Made by a program: the position numbers and the translations under genes
Assembly (NCBI GenBank): GCA_002633005.1
Contig: NMRA01000649.1
Location: forward strand, 172,807 to 226,378
Source of the DNA: Phoronis australis
Taxonomy: Eukaryota; Phoronida; Phoronidae
Direction: 5' to 3'
DNA: 53,572 bases
The notes under the pieces: model-generated
What the model was told of the DNA's origin: nothing
Databases searched by the model: none
What the model saw: only the letters and a program-made list of their open reading frames with translations
In this document: in pieces, positions 43,963 to 53,572 of the stretch
Layout: each line of letters opens with the position of its first letter
How positions within the stretch are numbered: position 1 is the stretch's first letter

Positions 43963-44343
43963 AGTGAAACGCCAGTAAAATTACCTAGTAAAAAATATAT
44001 TGATGGCCTCAGAAGAATACAACAGAAACGAGAGAGTTTGTACATTGCCGTGCTTAAATATAGATTGTTACATGGCAAAGTTACTGAGTTTAATGTCCAA
44101 GTCAAAGCATCCCGACCAAATGTTACTCGCATTCAAACTGGAGATCGATGATTTACAAGTGAGAGGAAATGGAAAATCAAATATTCGATGGTGCCAGAAA
44201 AATTGTTGAAATTTGACTTTGAAAGAAACACAGAACTGTGGCTTAGGAATTCCAACTCTTGCACGTGGCCTGTGTCCTATTTTTGGGACCCCGACACTAG
44301 CTGCGAGAGTTTATACTGTGAATTTTCTGCTGTGTTCGATTGA
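43963..44343 (+). pseudogene. coding-like frame of unknown origin, one TGA
   Basis: One frame runs from the microsatellite to TGA at 44341, broken only by a TGA at 44149. It contains RRIQQKRESLYIAVLKYRLL, FNVQVKASRPNVTRIQTGDR and, after the stop, KLLKFDFERNTELWLRNSN. Amino-acid make-up looks like real protein. I recognise no family. It could be an exon of the gene or element into which the Penelope-like element landed. Confidence 0.3.
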
Positions 44344-46329
44344 GTTTTGATTTAATGTTGTACTAATTAATTCAACTCTAATATCATTGCTTTCTTTTCA
44401 TTTTGTCATTTTGTTCATCAACCGAGACTGTAGAGTTACGATTCCAGACAGCCAGCGATTTCTCGGCAAAATTAGTCAACAAACGTGACGATATCAGTGG
44501 CAAATCTTTATACGCACGAGCGTGTGGCTCTGGGTGGATAAATCTGGCCTCTGCTATCTTTTCAGATCCACTCAGAACGACTATCGACGTCAAACGTTTT
44601 CAGCAAAACATTTTTGGGTGTTAAAGTCAGGTTACTGTATTTTACGGAAAGACATGGCTTTTGGTTTCTGAGTGTTCTGCAATGATAATGCTAAAATTTA
44701 GCTCTTACTACGAGATTTTTTGATGCAGCTCTCCAAAAATTACTTGTAATTACGTTATGGCATAGACCCAGAAGGCCCGCTTTTATCAAGAAGTCCTGCT
44801 TTTCTATTCACTTGTCCCGTCTTTTCGCTCTCGAGTGTTGACCGTGATGACTATGCCATATGTGTTCAAAATAATATTGCCTCTTCGTTGTGAATATTGT
44901 CCACTTTCATTAGTAACATAATAATTGTAACAGGGTTTGCAAATGCCTCTTGTTTACCGCGTTAACATGCATCCCTGTGGAGGATCACTAATTTCACTTT
45001 CTGAAGAAATGGAATAATTTCTTAACTTCTATCAGGGAAGTCCTACACTGCAACCAATGTAATGATCTATCTATAATATGTTTCAAAGCTCCATGTACAC
45101 AAAAGATGTTTGACCTTTGACATGGGTAGTCCCCTTTTTGTAAATATCACTGCATCCTGAATTTTCCGGAAGAATGCAATAGCAACAAACTGCGCGAAAG
45201 GTCCGATTAATATATAAAGTAGCATAATTTTGAATGGATGCTTTCCTAAAGCAACTGAAACCTACGACCTTCATATGATAACTGAAATTATTTTCGTAGC
45301 GGTTTCACTAGTCATTTATATAACCCCTCTGGTTCATTTTCTTTTATATGTTACTATTGAACAGTAACATAAAAAGGAAATGTAATACAATCAGTAATTT
45401 TCTGCATTTTGTTAAAACTCTTGGTTTTGAAAATTAAAAAATATATTTAAATATGGTAGGTATGCGAAATGATAATTACTTATAAATTAAATTATTCATC
45501 GTTTGTCCTCCATCTAATTCCACACTGATCGGACCACGACCACATCAAACATAGCGAGGACAGAAGGCGAGATCATCCGATCTTGCGAAACTGTCCGAGG
45601 GCTTCGCCCTCATCTACTCTCGTCGACCCGCAGTTATACTTGATACACGTAGGGGATTTCTGGCAACGTACCGAAAACGCCTCTTAATGTTCATCCGTAC
45701 GAATAAGGTGATTTCTGGATCACTGCTACATAGTGTAGGAGTGTATGAGTAACTTACGGTATGGATGTATATATCGCCACTGAAGTCAGCAAACGTCGGT
45801 TCAAGCGTTTCATCTATACTACAAGTAAATTGTTGGAGGAAACGTGTTTTAAAAATACTACTGTGAAACACCGTGAAATATACGAGACCGTTGTCAACGA
45901 AAGTTAAATAGCAATATTGTCGGTATCACCTCGTCCACTTTGGTCATTCAGGTTAATCGTGGCACATGTAATCTGAATTTGCCAACTCTGTACGAAGAAA
46001 ACCAAGTCAGAAAGAAAATTTCATTGACGTCCCGGTTTTGGTTTAAAACACAAGCTTTTTAAATGAAAACTTCACCAGTTACCTCAAAAGCGATGTTAGG
46101 ATTTCTTGATAAAAGTCTCTTTGTTTGGTTTCTAAGACAAATTATTTCTCAAAACATAATATATTTTTTAAACAGTACACACCATGGATTTTTGCACATT
46201 TTGAATTACCGGTGGCCACAGACTAAATGTATGACGTAAAATTTAGCTAAACCCATGTTTATTTTGTGTAATTCGCTCTAAATTTAGATTTTTCTTTCAA
46301 CTTTGCCAATTTTCACATTTCCCGCCATG
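44344..46329. other. unassigned, no supportable gene
   Basis: Short frames without recognisable domains. A perfect small hairpin GGGCTTCGCCC occurs at 45599-45609. Nothing else structured was noticed. Confidence 0.4.
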
Positions 46330-46564
46330 TGACGTCATAGGTTGATCACAAGAGATCAGTGACTAGCATTGAACAATGGCGGAGAGCAGGGAATTTGACG
46401 ACGATTATGAGCAAGAATTGAAGGAATACTATGAAAAAGTGAACGGGAATGGTGGCCAGGATGAGGAAATGAGGTTTCACGAAAGTGAGAACAAGTTTAA
46501 TGTGCTTCCGGCTGCGTACTTTTCTACTTTGAGCCTTACGAACTGGATCCTCCCGCGAGAGTAG
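46330..46564 (+). CDS. candidate first exon, acidic N-terminus, unknown gene
   Basis: ATG at 46376 in good context (GAACAATGGCGG) opens 62 codons beginning MAESREFDDDYEQELKEYYE, strongly acidic with a helical look. A palindromic CRE, TGACGTCA, lies at 46330-46337, 38 bases upstream, promoter-like. A possible donor (GAAA then GTGAGA) lies near 46485, so the true coding part may be shorter than the open frame. No domain is recognised. Coordinates include the CRE. Confidence 0.3.
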
Positions 46565-46651
46565 CGGCCTCGGGCTCGGCGAGTCAACCCAGTCATCCAA
46601 CAGACGATCCTGAATTAAGAGCTGATGTTTCTGAATAATAAATATTGTCCT

Positions 46652-46882
46652 TTATTGAACCAGGCCTTCATCGTAACTTCTCCTGTGACTGGAGTCGAAA
46701 CACGAGTCCTGAAAGTGGGCAGAACACAGAGTGGCCCCGGACCGAATCGCTTGGTACACGATGACGTCCCACACTCTCGTTCGGCGCACGAAGCGATGCC
46801 ACTTCTGTGCAACTTTGGTGTCCTTCGGAACACCGAGACGTTCTCCGCCTGGCTGCTGTTGCTGAAGCCTCCGGAAACTCAT
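46652..46882 (-). pseudogene. partial THAP zinc-finger domain
   Basis: Minus-strand frame with GVPKDTKVAQKWHRFVRRTR, then LCSAHFQDSCFD. This matches the second half of THAP domains: F/VPKD, a conserved W in KW, and C-x2-H followed by CF. The first Cys pair is not in this open frame, so it would need an upstream exon (an acceptor GAGGCTTCAG lies just before) or is lost. THAP proteins bind DNA and are either transcription factors or P-element-type transposases. The frame ends soon after the domain. Confidence 0.5.
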
Positions 46883-47289
46883 CTTTTGATCATTCTACGA
46901 ACCTTCTCGACGCTAAATGTACTTTGCTTTCTCTTCACTCTATACACTTTGTCTCTGATCCGAACAGTATAGACCCTATTCACGCCGACAGGAGGCGCGT
47001 TCCAAAACGAGGCTCGCTACGATAGCTCTGTTAGCTTATCGGCATAGGAGTCTGTGTTTCAGTCCGTGTTGTTCCCCGAACGGCTAGAAAAAAATACGTA
47101 CACGCTTCACAATCTCTAAAGACGTTTAAATTCGGAAGCGTTGGGTCGTTGTCATACGCCGAAGAAGCAAAATATGTCCGTGTAAAATAAATGTTTTCGA
47201 AAAGTTAGATCATATTTTGTCGCATCTCGGTCAGTTGTCAAGCATCATAGTAGCGACTAGAGAATGGGCCATCCAGGTTGTATTTTCAT

Positions 47290-47588
47290 GACTACGGATT
47301 TAGGGAGGGGGGGCACTAAAATTGTATCAGATCCCATTTTTGAGTTAGGGTGCGAATTGCTGACTAGCACACGTGCGCAACCAGGGGGTCTTGGGGGGGG
47401 TGAATAAACAACGCATATAGGCGCTGAATGAACCCTGTTTACCGATTTTTTTTAGTCAACAGGTCCGCAAACCCAAGAATTCAAGACCCCTGCATCCCCA
47501 GATTTTAGGCTGGGCGCGCGCATCTGCCGAAATGCTGCTTATTCCTGTGCCCTGCCCCCCCTAACTCAAAATCCTGGATCCGCCCCTG
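47290..47588. mobile_element. 300-bp MITE with CAGGGGCGGATCCAGG end
   Basis: The right end, read inward on the minus strand, is CAGGGGCGGATCCAGGATTT, then GAGTTAGGGGGG. The left end is CTACGGATTTAGGGAGGGGG, an imperfect partner. No clean target duplication is visible. The ends are related in style to the 961-bp element, but the interiors differ. Confidence 0.5.
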
Positions 47589-49822
47589 CTACGGGTTGAA
47601 ACATTATAATTTTTCTTTCCAAAAAGGACAGAGCCCTCAATCCCTCAAATTTAGGGCCCAATATCGGCCCTATTCCCCTCTCAAAAATATTGAAATATCA
47701 CGCGAAATTCCCCCCACGAGGCATAAAAATTCCCCTAGTGAAAAATCTCTCTGAGTTCACATAACCTGTAACCACACAGGTGACAATTTTTAAGAGCACA
47801 AAAGGCTACTTTAAAATGAGACAGAGCCTATGAGAGCTTGCAACAGGGCGGGGGTGCTATTGATGGTGATCGGGAGGTAGACTGTTCCCGCCCTCACTCT
47901 GCGAAAAAATCGCCTCTCAGTAGGCACTAGCACCTTTCCCCTCGGATGAACGAGGTTTCTGCAGAAACATGATAACTATGATTTCATTGTCCAGTTAACT
48001 GAAATTGAGTTCTAAAACGAGGTTACGTTTTGGACGAACGAATTAGGTGTTTTAATTTTAAAATTCAACTTGGTCCAAATTGATACTTGAAATCTAACAC
48101 ATGAAATAGACGTAAGAATTATTACAACCAAGAAAGCAGAATTGATGGTCAAATAATTTTTATTTTCAATTACGAGTCTGGTTTATTAATTTAATAAAAA
48201 ATATATTTAATAACATCAATTATTCTTTCAGATCAATGACAAATCAACTGTTAGTCCCAGGGAGTGCATAGGATCAGGCTATGCTTGATTTTGATATTCT
48301 TGATCAACAAATTAAACCAGATGTGACTAATTGCACATGACAGCCACCACTGTCGAATATGTCTCCAACTCGTCAACAATACGAGCAGATGACCTGGTCC
48401 GCATAGAAAGTATTTTGATCAACAATTTACAAGAAAAAAGTAACCCTGCACTCAGCATAATACCTAATAAGTAACACTACGATCGCCGCAATTTGGTCAT
48501 ATTTACTTTTCATGTTTCGAACCTAGTTTTCCGAAAAAAAATAAACCCTTTCGTCAGACAACTCTTTGACGCCTTAACATGTTCTCTAATGTAATTTTCT
48601 ACGTCTGTGTGGTTTAATTGTTGACACATTATTAAAATTCAATATCCAGGTTGGACTCGAAAGACCGGCTATTTAACTCGCGCAATGTCTTCTTTCGCTT
48701 TGTTTATCGCAGTGAGCCTCGCTTTGGATGTTAATGTCCGCCGCGTGAATAGAGTCTATGGCGAACGACTTGGGTTCAACCCATGACGTTGTACATAATT
48801 ATTTTTTTTTTTCAATTTTTGCGTGTTTCTTTATAAGCTGTGCACTAAAGGCACTGAAATCAAGTAAGATATAATAATAAAATTTATTTCGAAGTACTAG
48901 AGTCATGTTGTGTACACTTTAAATAGCAGTCGTATTCGTCTTTGTCACATTACGCAAAACTAAGCTTTCATATCGAAAATCCTAACAACGTGTTTGAGAT
49001 TGATGAATAAATGTTGAGTTTGAAATTTTTCAGCAAAATCCACCGAACCGTTTTTGAGAACTCGTTTCCTTAAGTTCGAATTAAGTAGATTTGCCTAAGC
49101 CGAGAAAAAGCCCATTAAGTAATGAGCTGTGAAAATCTCAGGGTCTTCGGTAAAAACTTGTCTTCGATGATCATAGCCTATACATGCCTTAACTAAGTTC
49201 GCCACTTTAACTTGCAATGTCAACTGAATTTGCAGTTTGTAGTTAACATTGTTATTACTAAACGTTTTAGCTTCGTACGTGGGGTGTCATATACCTTGTC
49301 TGAACTATGTCAGTAGGACAAGCGAGCTTTGGAGCACACCTCGCACCGGGGAGAATATCAAGAAACCAACGGAAATGGACAATAGAAATCGAACCAGTAA
49401 TTAAAACCCGTTAAGAGCACGAGATGGAAACAGCGAAATTTCAAATTACCGATGTCGGGAAGGGTTTATTTTTCAACAACTTGCAGCGTTAGTGAACAAA
49501 AGGTCACGGAGGCAGTTCAGCGACTTGGTCTCTGCGCACGTTCTCAACGGTCGCCATGGAGTACAGAAGCACAACTCCCTCAGGATAAAATCTACGTTTT
49601 ATCTCAGTTCGCTTTCCCCGGCATCTATCTGCGCTATATCTACACTTCGTTGGCTCAGTACGATTCCGACTTGGTGAATGAAAGGGCTGAGGGTATATCA
49701 GTGAACTCACTCCATGACTGTCGCCAGTTGATACGATTTGAGTGAAAGCCCCGTAAAATTTGACCTCGGATAAGCAGTAAACAAATTTCCACGCTGTTGA
49801 AGGTGGTTTTTCTTAATTAATC
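47589..49822. other. unassigned, no supportable gene
   Basis: AT-rich. A small frame at 49452-49745 starts with ATG-like context but shows no domain. A GGTTCAACCC word near 48774 recalls a B box but lacks a partner A box. Confidence 0.4.
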
Positions 49823-50239
49823 TGAGCGTGCAAGCGCAGAGTACTGTTGTTCCTGGGTATTCTTCAATTTTATTACTCTGCGCGTGTAAGTGCAGAGTAC
49901 TGTTGTTCCTGGGTTTTCTTCAATTTTATTCTTCCTCTTCTTATTCTTATTCTTCTTCCGACCAAATGTGAGGCTTAATAACTCCAAATTGGGTGCAGGT
50001 ACGGTCTTTAAATTCAGCATATGACTTTTGACAGTATATAAATTTTGGTTGGTTATACACTCATATTTCATATTGCACCGGAAGAGATCGTTTGGTGCAA
50101 AGGTCGTATAATTTTCAAAATGCTACTCCTCCTTCAGTTTTAAAGCTATCTTTTCAAAATCGGTGCACAGGTAAAAGTCAACATGACAATCTAAAAAATT
50201 ACTTTTTCTAAGTAATAATGTCATCCAATCAGGTGAAAT

Positions 50240-50252
50240 AGGTCAAAGGTCA
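50240..50252 (+). promoter_or_regulatory. perfect DR1 AGGTCAAAGGTCA, unit 1
   Basis: Two AGGTCA half-sites with one-base spacing, the consensus of HNF4/RXR-type nuclear-receptor sites. The same site is perfect at 50660-50672 and has one change (AGCTCA first half) at 51409-51421, always at the same place in the unit. Confidence 0.4.
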
Positions 50253-50659
50253 TTAGGTGCAAACTAAAATTTTGAGCTACACACTTCAAATTGACAGGTC
50301 TGAATGCCATAGGTAAATCAAATCAGAATCCAAAGTTTCAGGTCATTTAGTGCAAACATGGGGTCATTAGGTGCATTTTTCTTCTCAAAAATTGACCTTT
50401 TCAATCAGCAAGTATTCTGATGTGTCAACCGTTAGACAACTGTGATTCTCAGCGTTAAACACATTTTCCATAGGCTTTGCAATAATTTTCCTAAAGATGC
50501 TTAAGGTCCATTAGTGCAAAGGTCATGTAACGTTCAAAATGTTATATGTCTTACGTTTTTTCAAGGAATTCTTTTTAATTTCAGCACACTGGTGTAAGTC
50601 AACATGCCAATTGAATACCCTACTTTACTTCGCAATAGGCCTAACCAATCAAGAAAAAT

Positions 50660-50672
50660 AGGTCAAAGGTCA
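50660..50672 (+). promoter_or_regulatory. perfect DR1 AGGTCAAAGGTCA, unit 2
   Basis: Identical to the site at 50240 and placed about 420 bases further on, the unit length. Function is inferred only from sequence. Confidence 0.4.
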
Positions 50673-51752
50673 TTGAGTGCAAAATAAAATTATGAGCTAG
50701 AGACTTCAGAATTACGTATCTGTTTACTAAGTGTGATTGAGTTTGAATTATCAATATTCAAGTCATTTGGTGCACCCATGGGGTCATTAGGTGCATTTTT
50801 CTTGTGAAAGTTTGACTACTTCAATCATCTTGTATTCTGAAGTGCTTAAAGTAAAACATCTGTGATTATTAGCATTAACCATACTTTTAATCGAGTAAAC
50901 AATTATTCCCTCATCGGGGCACATAAAGCACCGGAAGAGGTCAATTAGTGGAAAGGTCATCAAAAAATTAATATGTAATTTCTCCTACAATTTTAAAGAA
51001 TTCCTTTTCATATTGGTAAACGGGTTACTGTCAGTAACTTCCCATCACAATTCCAGTAATACGCACGCGCAGAGTTCGTTATTGTCACACCGTGACAATA
51101 ATCTTTCTAGTTCTTCTTATTCTTCTTCCGACCAACTTTGAGGCTTAATAACTCCAAATTGGGTGCAGGTACAGTCTTTAAATTCAGCATATTAGTTTTG
51201 ACACGATATAAATTTTTGTTCGTTATATAATCATATTCCATAATACACCGGAAGAGGTCATTCGGTGCAAAGGTCATGTAATTTTCAAAATGCTACTCCA
51301 TTTTTATTTTAAAAGCTTTACTTTTCAAATTCGGTACACAGGTATAAGTCAATAAGGCAATTTAAAAAGTACTTTTCTAAGTAATCGGGTCATCCAATCA
51401 GGTTAAACAGCTCAAAGGTCATTAGGTGCAAACTAAGATTTTGAGCTAGACACTTCAAATTCACATGTCTGATTGGCAAAGATAATTCAATTCGGAATCC
51501 AACGTTTCAGATCATTTAGTGCAAACATGGGGTCATTAGGTGCATTTTTCTTCTGAAAATTTGACCATTTCAATCAGCAAGTATTCGGATGTGTCAATTG
51601 TTACACAACTGTGATTCTCAGCATTAAACACATTTTTCATGGGCTTTGCAATAATTCTCCTAAAGACGCTTATAATGCACCGGAGAGGGTCAATTAGTGC
51701 AAAGGTCACGTAACGTTCAAAATGTTATATCTCTGAGATTTTTCAAATCCTC

Positions 51753-52776
51753 TCACGCGTTGTTAACCTTTATTACATGGTTAGAGGATGTTATAAGGAT
51801 CCAAGAAGTACATGTACATACCCCATAACTAATACACAATCCGTACTCGAAAAAAGTTTAAGTGAACGCGCCACTCACGACTCGCACCCGAAGAACCACA
51901 GCCATTTTGAACTTGCGGTGAACCTGGAAGTACAATTCATTCAGGAACCCGCGATCGCCAGGAACCCAGGCCGAGAAAACCCCGACAGTGCGACTGGAGC
52001 AGTGCCTGTACTGTGACCAGCCAGCAAACGACTGCGCGCCTTAATTTTAATAAAATAGAACCACGGACAATTTTATCGAATTGCTGGAGTAATGTGGCGA
52101 AAAAATTTTGACAGAATTTATTTTGCCAGACTCGGGACAGCAGCCTATCGGACCCGGTGCGGATCGAGACCAGACACTGGCGAACGGTAAATGCATGCGG
52201 TTGCAAGCTGTTTTGTCGAAGTAATATGGTCAAATCATAAATGCTGCATATATTCAATGGTAGTTTCAGACACTTGCATGAAATTACGGGCTGGTTAGTC
52301 CTGCGTCACACTGCCGCAGCAGACCTTAGTTAGCCTCAGTCACCAGCTACCAGTGAAGACTATCGTCAAAATACAGCTTGTTAGTAGGCCTATACAGCTT
52401 TGCGCCAATGCTACCCTAAGGTCTAACTGGTCGCTGGCCACAGCGCTCGCTCAAACGAGGTTTATTTAGAACGTTGGTACTTCTGGCGAACTGTGCAAAG
52501 TTGTTGGCTTTCACTTTCCCAGATTTTGTATGAGCGCACCAAGCCTAAAAGAATGGGAGGCTGGAACTTTTGGGAATGTCTATCTTTTACTATAAGATTC
52601 AGTGGGTATGTTCAGAGCTATGAATTGCAGACTCTAAATTTTGGTACTTCCTGTCTTCTAGTGGAATATTGTCTCATTTTCTACTTTTTTCGAAATTCGT
52701 GCTTCTGTGACCGAGGCTGACCTTTTTCCAGTTCTCCAAAAAGGGGGCTCGTTCGAGCACATAAGTATGACAAGTC
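51753..52776 (-). repeat. 1-kb inverted duplication, copy B (uninterrupted)
   Basis: Reverse-complement homologue of 21471-23283 without the 767-bp insertion, so it shows the empty target site. It carries the same candidate exon (51905-51879) and donor (ACTCAC at 51873-51878 on the plus strand). The ETS-like site has changed from TTCCGGG to TTCCAGG. Frame 52257-51937 (minus) starts MNICSIYDLTILLRQ, like copy A. Confidence 0.75.
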
Positions 52777-53363
52777 TAATACAACATGTTATCATTTTTT
52801 ATTCATTAAGCCAAAATGATTCAAACTTTTAACATAATAACAGTTTCCATGATATGAAAGTGGACATACATGTAACTATTACCGTGGTGACGGAATAGTG
52901 TTTCCTTACACCAGAATTTGACAAGCATCATTTAAAAAATATGAAGTTGCAAGGAACAAGAATTAGAGGCTTGAAGCTTCACAATCCAACATAGCTTATT
53001 TCTTAAATTAAGGTTGTTCATATTGTTGACTTGATAATCTGAATAAAGAAGCAATAAGTTATAAAACATGACTTGAAAGCAATTGAGAGTTAAAATTTTG
53101 AAAAATATGAATCATTTTGTGACACCGAATCAAGTCTTGAACAGCAGTTGACAGTCAAACAAAAAACCATTTCAAAATTATTTCAACTATTTTTTAGCTT
53201 ACTGTAAGATCACCTGAATGGGAAATTTACAGTAAAATAATTCGAATATATCTTATATTTTTGCACAAAAAACACGAAAATTGAACAAAGTTTCTTTTTT
53301 TAGCAACGTTTGTCAAAATGTATTAAACGTTCAATCTTCACAAATTACAAAGTAGCCGATTGA
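52777..53363. other. unassigned
   Basis: AT-rich; no gene or repeat noticed. Confidence 0.4.
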
Positions 53364-53394
53364 ACATACCTTTCAGTTCAGCAAAAGTCGCCAT
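53364..53394 (-). other. candidate first exon with splice donor
   Basis: On the minus strand ATG (53394) in good context (GACAACATGGCG) reads MATFAELK and then meets GTATGT (53369-53364), a good donor. Upstream sequence is GC-richer. The next exon is not found, so this rests on start context and donor only. Confidence 0.22.
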
Positions 53395-53572
53395 GTTGTC
53401 GGTGCCGCCAGAAATGAGACGAAGTCCAAAGGGAATTGTGAGCACATTTATCACCTTATGAGTAACAATTGCGAGGCTGAAATTTGGTGAACACTGTTAA
53501 ATCGCGCAGAATAGTAAGTAAAGATATGTCTAACCATGGTCTAACTAAATTTCACCTTAATTTGTTGGCGAA

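Larger units (their letters stand above)
49823..51752 (+). repeat. composite tandem repeat, ~425-bp units with TTCTTC head
   Basis: A head segment (CAGAGTACTGTTGTTCCTGGG..., duplicated once with a 55-base period, then TTATTCTTCTTCCGACC at 49948) is followed by units starting near 50087, 50510 and 50939. A second head occurs at 51066-51131 and further units begin near 51256 and 51690. Each unit has a TGCAAAGGTCAT-like block, GGTCATTAGGTGCA blocks and a final TTCAAAATGTTATAT-like block. At 51078-51102 a palindrome ATTGTCACACCGTGACAAT lies in the second head. It ends where copy B begins. No coding sequence. Confidence 0.75.

Noticed and set aside
48740-48800. tRNA or SINE head with GGTTCAACCC B-box-like word
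   Set aside because: No A box at the right distance and no cloverleaf pairing.

Overview
The window looks like a gene-poor, repeat-rich stretch of an animal nuclear genome, most likely a marine invertebrate; the sequence does not let me name the lineage. Reasons: AT-rich non-coding DNA with splice-site and AATAAA signals, no bacterial-type gene packing, and remnants of at least five animal transposon classes (Copia, Gypsy, DIRS, Penelope, and DNA transposons with terminal inverted repeats). I see no complete conserved multi-exon host gene. The best host-gene candidates are a single-exon TIR-like protein (9024-9512), a partial THAP zinc finger (46652-46882, minus), and several possible first exons.

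Layout. 1-7.5 kb: a decayed transposon about 5.9 kb long, with inverted GTTACATTTTACG-rich ends at 1573 and 7494. It carries a broken integrase-zinc-domain plus OTU-protease gene on the minus strand and has a nested 961-bp element inserted at 4895. 7.8-8.6 kb: a dispersed repeat that recurs at 41.1-41.9 kb. 9.0-9.8 kb: the TIR-like gene. 15.0-16.0 kb: a second, inverted copy of the 961-bp element; both copies have exact 5-bp target duplications and a tRNA-like pol III promoter inside. 18.7-19.6 kb: two minisatellites. 21.5-23.3 kb: a repeat that looks like a promoter, first exon and splice donor, duplicated in inverted orientation at 51.8-52.8 kb. The first copy is split by a hAT-like element inserted at the exon-intron junction. 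23.8-24.1 kb: a second broken OTU domain. 25.7-26.2 kb: small MITEs.

29.6-38 kb is a mosaic of three retroelements: a 5' Copia half, a DIRS-type tyrosine-recombinase element on the opposite strand, and a 3' Gypsy part whose integrase runs into a PHD finger. 41.9-44 kb: a 5'-truncated Penelope-like element with an intact reverse transcriptase-GIY-YIG frame, set between AT microsatellites. 49.8-51.75 kb: tandem repeats of about 425 bp that carry perfect AGGTCA direct repeats.

The parts are not an operon or a pathway; the order mainly records nested and successive insertions. The items most worth a second look are the PHD finger joined to a Gypsy integrase, the pol III promoter inside a cut-and-paste-type element, the integrase/OTU element, the duplicated promoter-exon cassette, and a conserved unidentified protein segment present in three decayed copies (about 1.0, 20.0 and 29.1 kb).
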